The position numbers and the translations under genes were made by a program. The notes beneath the pieces were generated by a model that saw only the letters and a list, made by a program, of their open reading frames with translations, was not told the DNA's origin and searched no databases. A DNA stretch of 64,000 nt from Luoshenia tenuis (GTDB lineage: Bacteria > Bacillota > Clostridia > Christensenellales > GCA-900066905), in contig NZ_JACRSO010000003.1 in NCBI RefSeq assembly GCF_014384745.1, forward strand, positions 379,443 through 443,442. The letters are read 5' to 3'. Shown piece by piece: positions 50,637-59,571 of this stretch. Numbering within the stretch: position 1 is the stretch's first letter; the number at the start of each line of letters is the position of its first letter.

Positions 50637-50818
50637 AGGAAAGGGCGAGGTGCAATGGGGGAATGAGTGAAGGTTTTTCAGTCCGGTTCGAGCGGGAAGA
50701 TATAGATGGAAGGGTATAGGTTTTCGTTCAGTAGAGAACCAAGGCATAATGCGAAATAGGGAGGAAAGTTAGGGAACGTGTTTTATATGTTAAGGGAGCG
50801 CGGAACGAACGCCGCCGG

Positions 50819-51199
50819 TGGAAATCTATAGTGCCCGCGCCCGGTGGGCGATGAAGGGCACGATGATTTCTGTGAGCGTAAGTTGAGGGCAAGTGCCCTT
50901 TGGCACGAAGGCCGAAACCTCAGCGAACAGAGGTGGCCCCAGAGATGGTCCCGGTAAGTGAGTGCAGCGCTCTGTGAGCATGAGACAAGGGCGAGCGGAC
51001 AACGTGCCGCGAAGCCTGCGTCCATAGCGAACAGAGGGGGCGTAAGCAGGGGGATTCCGATTTCCCCCTTTAGGCTAAAGCCCCTCTGTTCACTGTGGGT
51101 TTGCCCATCGCGGCGTGCCGGCCGCTCGGGCGCACCTCACGTTCACAGAAATCATCGCGCCCTTTTCCCGCCACTGGCGGCGGGCGCTATAGATTTCCC
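50819..51199. repeat. Imperfect inverted repeat of ~116-bp arms with partial third copy
   Basis: The left arm (50819-50933, GGAAATCTATAGTGCCCGCG to GCGAACAGAGG) pairs with the right arm (51083-51199), sharing GAAATCTATAG, ATGATTTCTGTGA and GAACAGAGG. A partial direct copy (about 50970-51039) lies between. At the centre is GGGGGATTCCGATTTCCCCC. No coding function is seen; it could form a large cruciform. Confidence 0.75.
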
Positions 51200-51308
51200 C
51201 AAACGGCCACTCCGAGGTGGGGACGGAGGTTTTTCAAACCCTCCGATGCTGATGAACCAATTAATTTTCCAGCCGTTTCGCTTATGTTATGCCTTTTGAC
51301 TTAATCCA

Positions 51309-51368
51309 CACTTGCCTCCCTCTGACGAGGGAGGTGGCGCACCCAAAGGGTGCGCCGGAGGGAGAGAT
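51309..51368 (-). repeat. 60-bp hairpin repeat (family B), inverted copy 3
   Basis: CACTTGCCTCCCTCTGACGA, GGTGGCGCACC core and CGGAGGGAGAGATG; the reverse complement of copies at 5755 and 44259. Confidence 0.8.
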
Positions 51369-51417
51369 GACGCCGAGCGAAAACCCATAGGTTTATGCGC
51401 AGGCAGCAGGCTACCCT

Positions 51418-51555
51418 TGTCATTCCGAGCGTAAGCGAGGAATCTCGTTACAACCTCTCGCTTGTGGCCTGCATCCTCGCAGTCCCGATAAAGCGCCTCT
51501 TTCCAGCTACGCCATCAGATTCTTCACTCCGGCTTCGCCTTCGTTCTGAATGACA
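51418..51555 (+). repeat. Family A repeat, full copy, plus adjacent left end
   Basis: TGTCATTCCGAGCGTAAGCG to CAGATTCTTCACTCCGGC...GAATGACA, 138 bases. A further isolated left end (TGTCATTCCAAGAGCAGCGA) begins at 51583. The whole stretch 50465-51701 has no credible gene. Confidence 0.85.
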
Positions 51556-51701
51556 CACTTGCGTATAAAGGTATACTATATTTGTCATTCCAAGAGCAGC
51601 GAGGAATCCTGAAGGTTAGCCGCTGAGGGTAGCTTGCGCTCGGTCGCGGTGGAGTTGGATAGAGCGCTGTTGCTAAAGCGGGAGGGGGCCCTGGCAAAGG
51701 C

Positions 51702-51728
51702 AAAGCCCCCGCACGTTGGCGGGGGCTT
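51702..51728. terminator. Terminator of the GH3 gene
   Basis: AAAGCCCCCGC / GCGGGGGCTTT stem with a six-base loop, directly downstream of the minus-strand gene. Confidence 0.7.
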
Positions 51729-51745
51729 TGGCGAATCTTTTGGCG

Positions 51746-53998
51746 TCAGCCGCCCAGGGCGGCGTTCATCTTGTCGATCAGGCCGCGCAGACGGTCGTTA
51801 TCAAAATCAGCGCCCACAAAGCTGCGGACCGAGCGCAGCGGCAGGTTGAGCATCACGTGCAGCATCATATCGTCCTTAGCCTTTTCGTCCTCCAGGTCCA
51901 GGTCGGGCATCATCTGCCCCAGCAGCTTTTTGGCGGCCGGGCCGGTGCGCGGGTCGGCCAGCAGGTCGCCCACGGTCCAGTTCTCGTGCACCTGTACGGG
52001 AGCTTGGGCGGGATTTTGGAATCGCACCTGGCCGGTCAAGCGGATATCCCGGGAGGAGGCGCCCACTAAAATCTCAAACGTACCATCGGCCGCGCGCCAG
52101 GCATGGCTTTCCACATCGTAAAAGGCAAAGGCGCGCATATCAAGGGTCAGGGTCACTTCCTTTTCTTCGCCTGGCTGCAGGGTTACCTTGGCAAAGCCGC
52201 GCAGCTCTTTATCCGGCCGCAGGGCCGCGCCGGTGCAGTCCCGCACGTAGAGCTGGACGATCTCCTTGCCCGGGCGGGAGCCAGTGTTTTTCACCTTGAG
52301 GCGGCAGGTCAGGGTATCGTCCGGGCCCAGGGTATCGGCGCTTAAGCAAAGATCGCTGTAGGCGAACTGGGTGTAGCTTAGGCCAAAGCCAAAGGGGAAG
52401 CGCACCGGCATCTTTTTACTGTCGTAATACCGGTAGCCCACAAACACGCCCTCCCGGTATTCCACGGTATCCTTGACGCCGGGGAAGTTGAGGTAAGAGG
52501 GGTTATCCTCCAAGCGCAGGGGGAAGGTCTCGGCCAGCTTGCCGCAGGGGCTGCAATCGCCAAAGAGCAGGTCCACCGTGGCGGCGCCCACGGCCTGCCC
52601 GCCCAGATACCCTTCCAGCAGGGCGTTGACCTGATCGATCCAAGGGGTCTCCACCGGCGAACCGTTGTACAGCACCACCACCGTATTGGGCTGGGCCGCG
52701 GCCACGGCCTCGATCAAGGCGTTATGGCTCTGGGGCATGCGCATGTGCGTGCGGTCATACCCCTCGGACTCAAAGGCGTCCGGAAGGCCGGCGAACACCA
52801 CGGCCACATCCGCCGCCTTTGCCACGGATACGGCTTGCGCAATCAGCGCCGGGTCGGGCGTTTCCCCCTCCAAAGAATAGCCGGGGGCATAAGTTACGTT
52901 GAAGCGCCCCTGGGCCGCCTCCAGCGCGCCGGTCACCTTGGTGGCGTTGATGTGGGAGCTGCCGCCCCCCTGGTAGCGAGGCGTTTTAGCAAACGCGCCG
53001 ATAAAGGCCACCTTTTGCTCCTTGGCGATGGGCAGGGCGCCCTGGTTTTTCAGCAGCACCATGCTCTCCCTGGCCACCTTGCGGGCCAGCTGGTTTTGCG
53101 CATCCAGATCGCAAACGGTGGGCTTGTGATTTTGCAGGTAGCGCAGGGTGATGTTTAAGATGCGCTCCACCGCCCGGTCCAGCACGGCCTCGTCCAGCCG
53201 CCCTTCGCGCACGGCGCGCACGATCTCCCGGTCGTTCACCCCGCCGCTGGCGGGCATCTCCAGCTCCAGCCCGGCTTTCAGGCCCTTGACCCGGTCGTTG
53301 CAGGCGCCCCAGTCGGTCATCGCATAGCCCTCAAAGCCCCATTCATCCCGCAGCACATCGGTGAGCAGCCACTTGTTCTCGGAGGCAAATTCGCCATTGA
53401 TGCGGTTATACGAGCACATCACCGTCCAGGGCTGGGCCTTTTTTACCGCCCGCTCAAAGGCGGGGAAGTAGATCTCCCGCAGGGTGCGCTCATCCACCTG
53501 GGAAGAGGAGGTCATCCGCCGGTACTCCTGGTTGTTGGCGGCAAAGTGCTTCAGGCTGGTGCCCACATTTTGGCTTTGCACGCCCCGGATGTGGGCGGCG
53601 GCCATCTCGCCGGCCAGGCAGGGATCCTCAGAGAAGTACTCAAAATTGCGTCCGCACAGCGGGCTGCGCTTGATGTTGACCGCCGGGCCCAGCAGCACGC
53701 TGACGTCCTCGGCCTGGCACATCTGCCCCAGGGCCGCGCCCATTTCCTCCAGAAGGGCGGTATCAAAAGAGCAGGCCGTGGCCGAGGCCGCCGGGAAGCA
53801 GACCGCCGGCACGCTGAGCTTCAGGCCCAGATGATCCGCCTCGGAGGCCTGCTTGCGCAGCCCGTGGGGCCCGTCGCACACCATCACGCCGGGCAGGCCG
53901 AGCCGCTGCACCGATTTGAGATGCCAAAAATCCTCCCCGGAGCACAGGCCCGCCTTTTCCTCCAGGGTGAGTTGGGAGATGATCTCTTTTACCGTCAT
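51746..53998 (-). CDS. Glycoside hydrolase family 3 (beta-glucosidase-like)
   Basis: A 750-residue three-domain GH3 enzyme. N-terminal TIM barrel with the nucleophile Asp229 in YAMTDWG and the substrate motif GTSLKHFAANNQEYRR. An alpha/beta sandwich follows (LARKVARESMVLLKNQGALP through VVVVLYNGSPVETPWI), which normally supplies the acid/base, then a Fn3-like C-terminal domain (LKVKNTGSRPGKEIVQLYVR). No signal peptide, so it hydrolyses imported beta-linked oligosaccharides or glycosides. AAAGGAG precedes the ATG. Its specificity cannot be read. Confidence 0.92.
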   Translation of the reverse strand: MTVKEIISQLTLEEKAGLCSGEDFWHLKSVQRLGLPGVMVCDGPHGLRKQASEADHLGLKLSVPAVCFPAASATACSFDTALLEEMGAALGQMCQAEDVSVLLGPAVNIKRSPLCGRNFEYFSEDPCLAGEMAAAHIRGVQSQNVGTSLKHFAANNQEYRRMTSSSQVDERTLREIYFPAFERAVKKAQPWTVMCSYNRINGEFASENKWLLTDVLRDEWGFEGYAMTDWGACNDRVKGLKAGLELEMPASGGVNDREIVRAVREGRLDEAVLDRAVERILNITLRYLQNHKPTVCDLDAQNQLARKVARESMVLLKNQGALPIAKEQKVAFIGAFAKTPRYQGGGSSHINATKVTGALEAAQGRFNVTYAPGYSLEGETPDPALIAQAVSVAKAADVAVVFAGLPDAFESEGYDRTHMRMPQSHNALIEAVAAAQPNTVVVLYNGSPVETPWIDQVNALLEGYLGGQAVGAATVDLLFGDCSPCGKLAETFPLRLEDNPSYLNFPGVKDTVEYREGVFVGYRYYDSKKMPVRFPFGFGLSYTQFAYSDLCLSADTLGPDDTLTCRLKVKNTGSRPGKEIVQLYVRDCTGAALRPDKELRGFAKVTLQPGEEKEVTLTLDMRAFAFYDVESHAWRAADGTFEILVGASSRDIRLTGQVRFQNPAQAPVQVHENWTVGDLLADPRTGPAAKKLLGQMMPDLDLEDEKAKDDMMLHVMLNLPLRSVRSFVGADFDNDRLRGLIDKMNAALGG

Positions 53999-54047
53999 GC
54001 GTTAACGCTCCTTTCAAAGCCCGAAAAAGGCTTATCCGCTTTTCTCC

Positions 54048-54076
54048 ATTGTAACGCGAAACAAAGGGGTTGTCTA
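54048..54076 (-). promoter_or_regulatory. Promoter of the GH3 gene
   Basis: On the minus strand TAGACA, 17 bases, TACAAT, the same hexamers and spacing as the MerR-MATE promoter. Confidence 0.6.
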
Positions 54077-54239
54077 GGTGTAAACCCTTTGCAAATTTTG
54101 GGGAACAGCCGCCCGCACAGCGCGCGGGCGTGGCGGGTGAAAGATGGGGCAAGCGCAAGGGTAAGGTGGAAAAGCGCATGGGCAGGATGGGGCAAGCGGA
54201 GCTGGACCGCATCGATCAAAGTCGGGCCAAGCGAATATA

Positions 54240-54272
54240 AAGAAATTCTTCGCAAGGTTCGGAACGACATTT
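54240..54272 (+). repeat. Family A repeat fragment
   Basis: AGAAATTCTTCGCAAGGTTCGGAACGACA, a diverged right end in the gene-free span 53999-55205. Confidence 0.5.
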
Positions 54273-54431
54273 ATTCTGCTGAGGACGGCAGATTTCTCCC
54301 GGCACAAGAGCACGGGGATAGCGGGAGTTGTTGGGGGGATAAACGGCCCGCCTGGCGCCAAGCGTTTGGGAAAGTGATTTTTTACATTGGCTGTAAGGTC
54401 AAAGGGAGGGGGGAATTGTGATGGAAAAAAC

Positions 54432-54463
54432 GGCAAGGGCAGGGAATTTTCCCTGCCCTTGCG
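54432..54463 (-). terminator. Orphan hairpin, terminator-like on the minus strand
   Basis: GCAAGGGCAGGGAA / TTCCCTGCCCTTGC, a perfect stem; on the minus strand it is followed by CGTTTTTT. No minus-strand gene ends here. Confidence 0.5.
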
Positions 54464-54499
54464 CTTGCATCTATCCAATTTATCTTTTGATGGGCCTTG

Positions 54500-54593
54500 A
54501 GGCGCCCGCCCTTTACCCCGCCTTTGGGGGCCTGTGGCGGCGGGCGCATGCATCGCCGGCGATAGAGTCCCCCAAAAGGCGGCGCCCTTTTTT
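54500..54593 (+). ncRNA. Candidate structured RNA or orphan terminator
   Basis: An outer helix GGCGCC (54501-54506) / GGCGCC (54581-54586) and a second helix CCGCCTTTGGGGG (near 54518-54530) / CCCCCAAAAGGCGG enclose a GC-rich loop, and six T follow at 54588. The end looks like an intrinsic terminator, but no plus-strand gene precedes it. A small RNA or the remnant of a lost gene are both possible. I cannot match it to a known family. Confidence 0.35.
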
Positions 54594-55054
54594 CCGCGGC
54601 TGGGGGGAGGTATGATCAATCTATCTATATTCTATCGGAGGAAAAGCATCTTCTCCTTTCCGTTCGTTTTGGGGCGCTTGGGCCCCGCGTCTTGTGGCAT
54701 GTATATTGCGGCAAAGCCGTCTTTATCTATGTGAGAGAGAAGGGGTTGATTCGGGTTTACCGCCGCAAAAAAACCGGGGCAGCCAAAACGATGGCGCCTG
54801 GCGGCGGGCCCGCCGGTACTTGTACCTCGCTATCTTCCATAACCTCGTTCACTTCCTTTCTCCGGGCCGCCCCTTTATCCATTATAACTTTGGGGGTTCC
54901 CCGTTTCGTTATATTGAATATATCAGGGGGTTATGACCAATTCGTGAGTAAGTTTTTAATAAACTGTTACGACACCATTTTTTTACAAGCCTGAACGGAA
55001 TGTGAAATTCTGCCAATTCGTGCAGGGAATGTAAAGATTATTTAGCAGCCTAAA

Positions 55055-55083
55055 TTGTTTTTTGCCGCTATCCGTGCTATGAT
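55055..55083 (+). promoter_or_regulatory. Promoter of the second MATE gene
   Basis: TTGTTT, 17 bases, TATGAT with an extended TGC before the -10. The 5' leader would be about 115 bases and GC-rich. Confidence 0.6.
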
Positions 55084-55205
55084 TAAAAGTACGCTAATAT
55101 CGGTGTTTGGCGCATTCGCCGCGCGGCTGTCGGGGGCAGGCCGTGCGGCTTTTGGCCGCCCGGGCGGGGACACCATCATTTCACAATTCGGGGGGAGAGG
55201 GACGA

Positions 55206-56558
55206 GTGCACAAGATTTTCGTGCGGGATAAGAGCTTTTACAAATTGATTTTGACGCTGGCTATACCGGTGGTGCTGCAGAACATGATCACCATCGGCGT
55301 AAACATCATGGATACCATGATGCTGGGCAGCTATGGGGAGGTGCAGATCTCCGGCTCGTCGCTGGCCAACGAGTTTATCAACATCTTCCAGATCCTGTGC
55401 ATGGGCATGGGCGGAGGCGCGGCGGTGCTTACGGCCCAGTACTGGGGGCGGGGAGACGTAGGGTCGCTTAAAAAAGTGGTGACCATTATGCTGCGGGTTG
55501 GGGTGGCTGTGGCCGCGGCCTTTGCGCTGGTCACCTGGATATGGCCGGATGCGCTGATGCGCCTGTACACGCCGGATGCGGCCATCATCGAAAAAGGGGT
55601 GTTATACTTCCGCATCAGCGCGCCCTGCTATCTGCTGATGGCCGTATCGCTGACGCTGACCATCGTGCTGCGCTCGGTCCATCTGGTGCGCCTGCCGCTC
55701 ATCGCCGCCATCGTCAGCTTTGTGGTAAACATCTTTTTTAACTGGGTATTCATCTTCGGCAACCTGGGCGCCCCGGAGATGCAGATCGAAGGGGCGGCGC
55801 TGGGCACACTGATCGCCCGCATCGCGGAGTTTGGCATCATCGCGGGGTACTTTCTGTTTGCAGACCAGCGCGTGGGTTACCGCCTGCAGGACCTGGTGGC
55901 CAAGTGCGGGGACCATGTGCGCACCTTTTTCACCTACAGCCTGCCGGTGATCGTTTCAGACACCCTGCTGGCCCTGGGCAACAATATGGTGGCCATCATC
56001 GTAGGACATATCGGTGCCAGTTTTGTGGCGGCCAACGCCATCATCGCCCAGACGGTCAAACTATCGACCGTGTTCAACCAGGGGTTGAGCAACGCGGCCT
56101 CCATCGTTACGGGCAACACGCTGGGCAAGGGGGAGCGGGAGACCGCCTACCGCCAGGGCGTGAGCTTTACGGCTTTAAGCGTATTGATCGGCCTGGCGGC
56201 CGCGGGCATCCTGCTGGCCATCACCCCGGCGATCATAAACGGTTTTAACATCACCCAAGAGACCCGGGACATTGCCTTCCAGCTGATGATGGCGGTATCG
56301 GTGATGGTGATCTTCCAGACCATGCAGGGCGTGCTGACCAAGGGCGTACTGCGGGGCGGCGGGGATACCAAGTTTTTGATGATCGCAGACGTGGCGTTTT
56401 TGTGGCTGGCCTCGGTGCCGCTGGGGTACCTGGCGGGGCTGGTGTGGAGCTGGCCGCCGTTTTGGATCTATACCGCGCTGAAGATCGACTGGGCCATCAA
56501 GTCCATCTGGTGCCTGTTCCGCCTGAAATCCAAAAAGTGGATACGGGTGGTGGAATAG
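55206..56558 (+). CDS. MATE-family efflux transporter, second gene
   Basis: A 450-residue protein with twelve membrane segments. ILTLAIPVVLQNMITIGVNI, MDTMMLGSYGEVQISGSSLA and TVFNQGLSNAASIVTGNTLG are characteristic. GTG start after GGAGAGGG. It is distinct in sequence from the MATE protein at 14078-15421 and is not linked to a MerR regulator; instead a GNAT gene follows without a gap. Exports drugs or metabolites by Na+ or H+ exchange. Confidence 0.88.
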   Translation: MHKIFVRDKSFYKLILTLAIPVVLQNMITIGVNIMDTMMLGSYGEVQISGSSLANEFINIFQILCMGMGGGAAVLTAQYWGRGDVGSLKKVVTIMLRVGVAVAAAFALVTWIWPDALMRLYTPDAAIIEKGVLYFRISAPCYLLMAVSLTLTIVLRSVHLVRLPLIAAIVSFVVNIFFNWVFIFGNLGAPEMQIEGAALGTLIARIAEFGIIAGYFLFADQRVGYRLQDLVAKCGDHVRTFFTYSLPVIVSDTLLALGNNMVAIIVGHIGASFVAANAIIAQTVKLSTVFNQGLSNAASIVTGNTLGKGERETAYRQGVSFTALSVLIGLAAAGILLAITPAIINGFNITQETRDIAFQLMMAVSVMVIFQTMQGVLTKGVLRGGGDTKFLMIADVAFLWLASVPLGYLAGLVWSWPPFWIYTALKIDWAIKSIWCLFRLKSKKWIRVVE

Positions 56559-57005
56559 GTGGCCGCAGAGCGGGTGAGGATCAAAAGAGCCGGCGGGCAG
56601 GAGCTGGACGCGGTGATGCGCCTGTGGTTGGCAGGCAATGTGCAGGCGCATGGCTTTATTCCCGAGGCATATTGGCATGGGCATTTTGAGGAAGTGCGTA
56701 AGGCCGTCAGCCAAAGCCGGGTATATGTCGCCTATGCAGGCGGCGCGGCTATAGGCTTTATTGGGCTGGTGGATGGATACGTCGCGGGCCTTTTTGTGGA
56801 TGAGCACAGCCGCGGCAGCGGCGTGGGCCGGCGGCTTTTGGCGCGTGCCAAGGCGGAAAACAGCGCGCTGACCCTACAGGTATACCGGCAAAACGCGGGT
56901 GCGGTGCGCTTTTACCGGCGGGAGGGCTTTGTTGTGGCCTCAGAGCAGTATGATGAGCAGACCGGCCAGCGCGAATATACGATGCGCTGGCAAAGAGAGA
57001 AATAA
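56559..57005 (+). CDS. GNAT-family N-acetyltransferase (YiaC-like)
   Basis: A 148-residue acetyltransferase starting with GTG directly after the MATE stop codon, so translation is probably coupled. The acetyl-CoA loop is VDEHSRGSGVGRRLLARAKA, and the C-terminal LQVYRQNAGAVRFYRREGFV is typical. Pairing with an exporter could mean acetylation and export of one compound; inference only. Confidence 0.8.
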   Translation: MAAERVRIKRAGGQELDAVMRLWLAGNVQAHGFIPEAYWHGHFEEVRKAVSQSRVYVAYAGGAAIGFIGLVDGYVAGLFVDEHSRGSGVGRRLLARAKAENSALTLQVYRQNAGAVRFYRREGFVVASEQYDEQTGQREYTMRWQREK

Positions 57006-57019
57006 GGGACACAAAAAAA

Positions 57020-57047
57020 GGATGGCGTTTAAGCCATCCTTTTTGTA
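57020..57047. terminator. Bidirectional terminator
   Basis: AAGGATGGC / GCCATCCTT stem with A-run before and T-run after, between convergent GNAT and Gfo/Idh/MocA genes. Confidence 0.8.
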
Positions 57048-57058
57048 AAGCCGTATAA

Positions 57059-58246
57059 TTAGTTGTCCAGGCAGGCCTCGGCAGCGGTGCCGTTTACATA
57101 ACCGCTGGGCAGCGGAGCCGGCTGGGTGAAGGGGGTCTGCATGGTGTAGACCTTGCCATCTTCCTTGCAGCTCTCCATAATGCCGTGGACGATCTCCATG
57201 GCGTGCAGGCCCATCTCGGCGCTGCAGCGCGGGGCACGATTGTTGCGCAGGGCATAGGCCATATCCGCCACGCCGATGCCGCGGATAGAATCCTGCCACA
57301 TGACCTCGGGGGCCGTGCCGGGCTCGTAGAACACCTTGTTCTTGTTCACATAGCCATGGGTGAGGGGCACCTCGTAGCGCTCCATCACGTTGTTGCGCAT
57401 CAGGTACACCGGGCCGCCGTAGGTGTTCGGATCCGGGCAGATGATGCAGCCTTCGGTACCCCAGATCTCCAGGCGGGTGGTCTCGCCGATGCTCTCGGAG
57501 AGCACCGTCAGGTTGCCCAGCACGCCGTTTTCAAACTCCAGGGCGCCCTGGAGGATGTTGGGCTGGGGCAGATCGAACTTCTCTTTATACCGGGGCGAGC
57601 GCGGATTGCTGAAAGCCTTCTGCTCGCTGGACTTTTTGGCAAAGCCGTTGACGCGCTTGACCGGGCCCAGCAACGCGAGCAGGGCGTGCATGTAATAGCT
57701 GCCCATATCGAACATGACGCTGCCGCCGTACTGCATGACGAACGGGAGCGAATCCCCCTCGCCGGCGGGCTGATAGTTACGGGTGAGCACCGCCTGGGCG
57801 TTGACCGGCTGGCCGATCATCCCGGCGTCCAGCAGCTTGCGGCAGGTCTGCAGGCCGCCGCCCAGGAAGGTATCCGGGGCCATGCCCAGGTAGAGGCCCT
57901 TTTCCTTAGACAGATCGTAAAGCTTTTTGGCCTCCAGATATTCGCCCGCCATCATCTTCTCGCTCTGCACGTGCTTGCCGGCCTTGAGCGCCGCCTCAGT
58001 CACCTCAAAGTGGCTTAAGGGGTAGGTGGTGTTGACCACGATCTGGATCTCGGGATCGTTCAAGATCTCCTCATTGGTCATCTGGCGGATGCCGAACTGC
58101 TCGGCACGGGCCTTGCTGCGCTCGGGGATGATGTCCGAGCAGCCCACAACGTCCAGGATGCCAAAGGTGTTGACCATGGTGTTCAGGTAGGTGTAGCTGA
58201 TTGCGCCCGAGCCGATCAGGGCGACTTTTACCGGTTTGATAGCCAT
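57059..58246 (-). CDS. Gfo/Idh/MocA-family oxidoreductase, second gene
   Basis: A 395-residue NAD(P)-dependent enzyme. VKVALIGSGAISYTYLNTMV opens the Rossmann fold; the usual EKP is replaced by EKM (HVQSEKMMAGEYLEAKKLY), although the Lys is kept. C-terminal domain with GGSVMFDMGSYYMHALLALL. GGGAGG precedes the ATG at 58246; the longer frame to 58381 is spacer. It is related to the protein at 11746-12852 and lies downstream of esterase copy 3 on the same strand, separated by a terminator. Confidence 0.87.
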   Translation of the reverse strand: MAIKPVKVALIGSGAISYTYLNTMVNTFGILDVVGCSDIIPERSKARAEQFGIRQMTNEEILNDPEIQIVVNTTYPLSHFEVTEAALKAGKHVQSEKMMAGEYLEAKKLYDLSKEKGLYLGMAPDTFLGGGLQTCRKLLDAGMIGQPVNAQAVLTRNYQPAGEGDSLPFVMQYGGSVMFDMGSYYMHALLALLGPVKRVNGFAKKSSEQKAFSNPRSPRYKEKFDLPQPNILQGALEFENGVLGNLTVLSESIGETTRLEIWGTEGCIICPDPNTYGGPVYLMRNNVMERYEVPLTHGYVNKNKVFYEPGTAPEVMWQDSIRGIGVADMAYALRNNRAPRCSAEMGLHAMEIVHGIMESCKEDGKVYTMQTPFTQPAPLPSGYVNGTAAEACLDN

Positions 58247-58444
58247 AATCTTTCCTCCCTTAAATCTCTTGCCCGGCGCAAAACGCCGGGATTGTCCTTG
58301 CGTGTCCCCCTGTTTATAGCCGACTTCACCGTTTATAAACAGTCCAAGTAAACAATACCACATTCTGCCTGAAGGTGACAACAGTTTTTATGGGCTGGGG
58401 CACAATATTTTAGCGGGCGCGCGCCCGTTGCGGGCGGCACGCAA

Positions 58445-58470
58445 AAAGGGGCGGAATGATCCGCCCCTTT
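58445..58470 (-). terminator. Terminator after esterase copy 3
   Basis: AAAGGGGCGGA / TCCGCCCCTTT stem with loop ATGA, immediately downstream of the gene. Confidence 0.7.
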
Positions 58471-58487
58471 CAGCATTTAAAGGAACC

Positions 58488-59339
58488 TTAAAAGGGATTG
58501 CCCGCATCCCGGGAGTCAAAGCCGAAGAACTTGAGCGCCCGCTGGATGGTCAAATCCCAAAAGCGCCACTCGTGCTGGTAGCCGGGGATCTCCTCAAAGG
58601 TGGCGTCTAGGCCGATTTCCTCGGCATAGGCGCGGAACTCCTTAAAGTTCTCATAGAGCATATCGTCCGTGCCGATGGCGAAGTACAGCCGGGGCAGCAC
58701 GCCCTTTGCAATCTGCTCGGGCAGCTTATCCCAGGCGTTGCGGGGGCTGTCAAGATAGGCCTGCTCCCCGCCCAGGGAGGCAATGCGGTTTTGGATGCGC
58801 TTTAGATCCATGGCGCCGAAGCCCTCGGGTGCCTGGCCCGCGCGCACCCGCTCGATCTCCTTATGCAGGTTGCGCGGCGAGTTGGAAAGTATCGCCGCCG
58901 CGGCAAATTTCTCCGGATAGAAGGCGGCGAACTGCCCCGTGCCGCCCCCGCCCATGGAGAGGCCGGCGATAAAGTTGTCCTCCCGCTTGTCCGAGGCCGG
59001 GAACCAGTTGTAGATCAGCGGCATCAATTCTTTGATGAGGTAATCCTCCATAAAAAAGCCGGTGCCGAAGGTGGGCCAGTTGATATAATCGCTGTTCATC
59101 GCGCTGGGCATGACCACGATCAGGTCGTTCTCGCAGGCGTACAGCTCGATCATGCTCTTTCGCAGCCAATCGCTATGGTCCCCAAAGGTGCCGTGCAGCA
59201 GCCAAAGCACCGGGTACTTTTTGCCGCTGCCGTAAAAATCGGCTGGGGATTGTTCCCGCGGCTTGTCGGGAAGGATCACGCTGACCTCGTGGTTGACCAT
59301 CAGGTACTGGCTTTCAAAATTCATGGTGACAAGTGCCAT
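58488..59339 (-). CDS. Alpha/beta-hydrolase esterase, copy 3 of 3
   Basis: A 283-residue paralogue with Ser128 in GLSMGG, acid in AIGTDDM and His in GYQHEWRFWD. Residues 1-70 are essentially the same as copy 2 and nearly the same as copy 1; residues 140-200 diverge (LSNSPRNLHKEIERVRAGQA). It has its own promoter and terminator. Probably a cytoplasmic deacetylase of imported glycans; the Gfo/Idh/MocA gene downstream fits sugar metabolism. Confidence 0.85.
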   Translation of the reverse strand: MALVTMNFESQYLMVNHEVSVILPDKPREQSPADFYGSGKKYPVLWLLHGTFGDHSDWLRKSMIELYACENDLIVVMPSAMNSDYINWPTFGTGFFMEDYLIKELMPLIYNWFPASDKREDNFIAGLSMGGGGTGQFAAFYPEKFAAAAILSNSPRNLHKEIERVRAGQAPEGFGAMDLKRIQNRIASLGGEQAYLDSPRNAWDKLPEQIAKGVLPRLYFAIGTDDMLYENFKEFRAYAEEIGLDATFEEIPGYQHEWRFWDLTIQRALKFFGFDSRDAGNPF

Positions 59340-59429
59340 TTTTCTTTTCCCCCTTTAAAACTGCGTTTTGTGCAGGCTGCCTCTCTTAAACGCTGCAGGG
59401 CAGCTTTACACGGTGTTACTGATGAAGAT

Positions 59430-59458
59430 AGAATACCATGTTTTAGGCGGTTTGTAAA
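59430..59458 (-). promoter_or_regulatory. Promoter of esterase copy 3
   Basis: On the minus strand TTTACA, 17 bases, TATTCT with an extended TGG. Confidence 0.6.
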
Positions 59459-59498
59459 TCGTTTTAGCTCCCGCCCGGCGCGGAATAAATCAACTTGA

Positions 59499-59528
59499 TT
59501 GGCGCGCGGCGCGCAAAACGTGTATAAT
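59499..59528 (+). promoter_or_regulatory. Promoter of the sensor diguanylate cyclase gene
   Basis: TTGGCG, 18 bases, TATAAT. The -35 is weak; GCGCGCGGCGCGC in the spacer is palindromic and could be an operator. Confidence 0.45.
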
Positions 59529-59571
59529 GGAGCTATTACAAAAATGAATTGGATAAATTGGGGGTGGCGGC

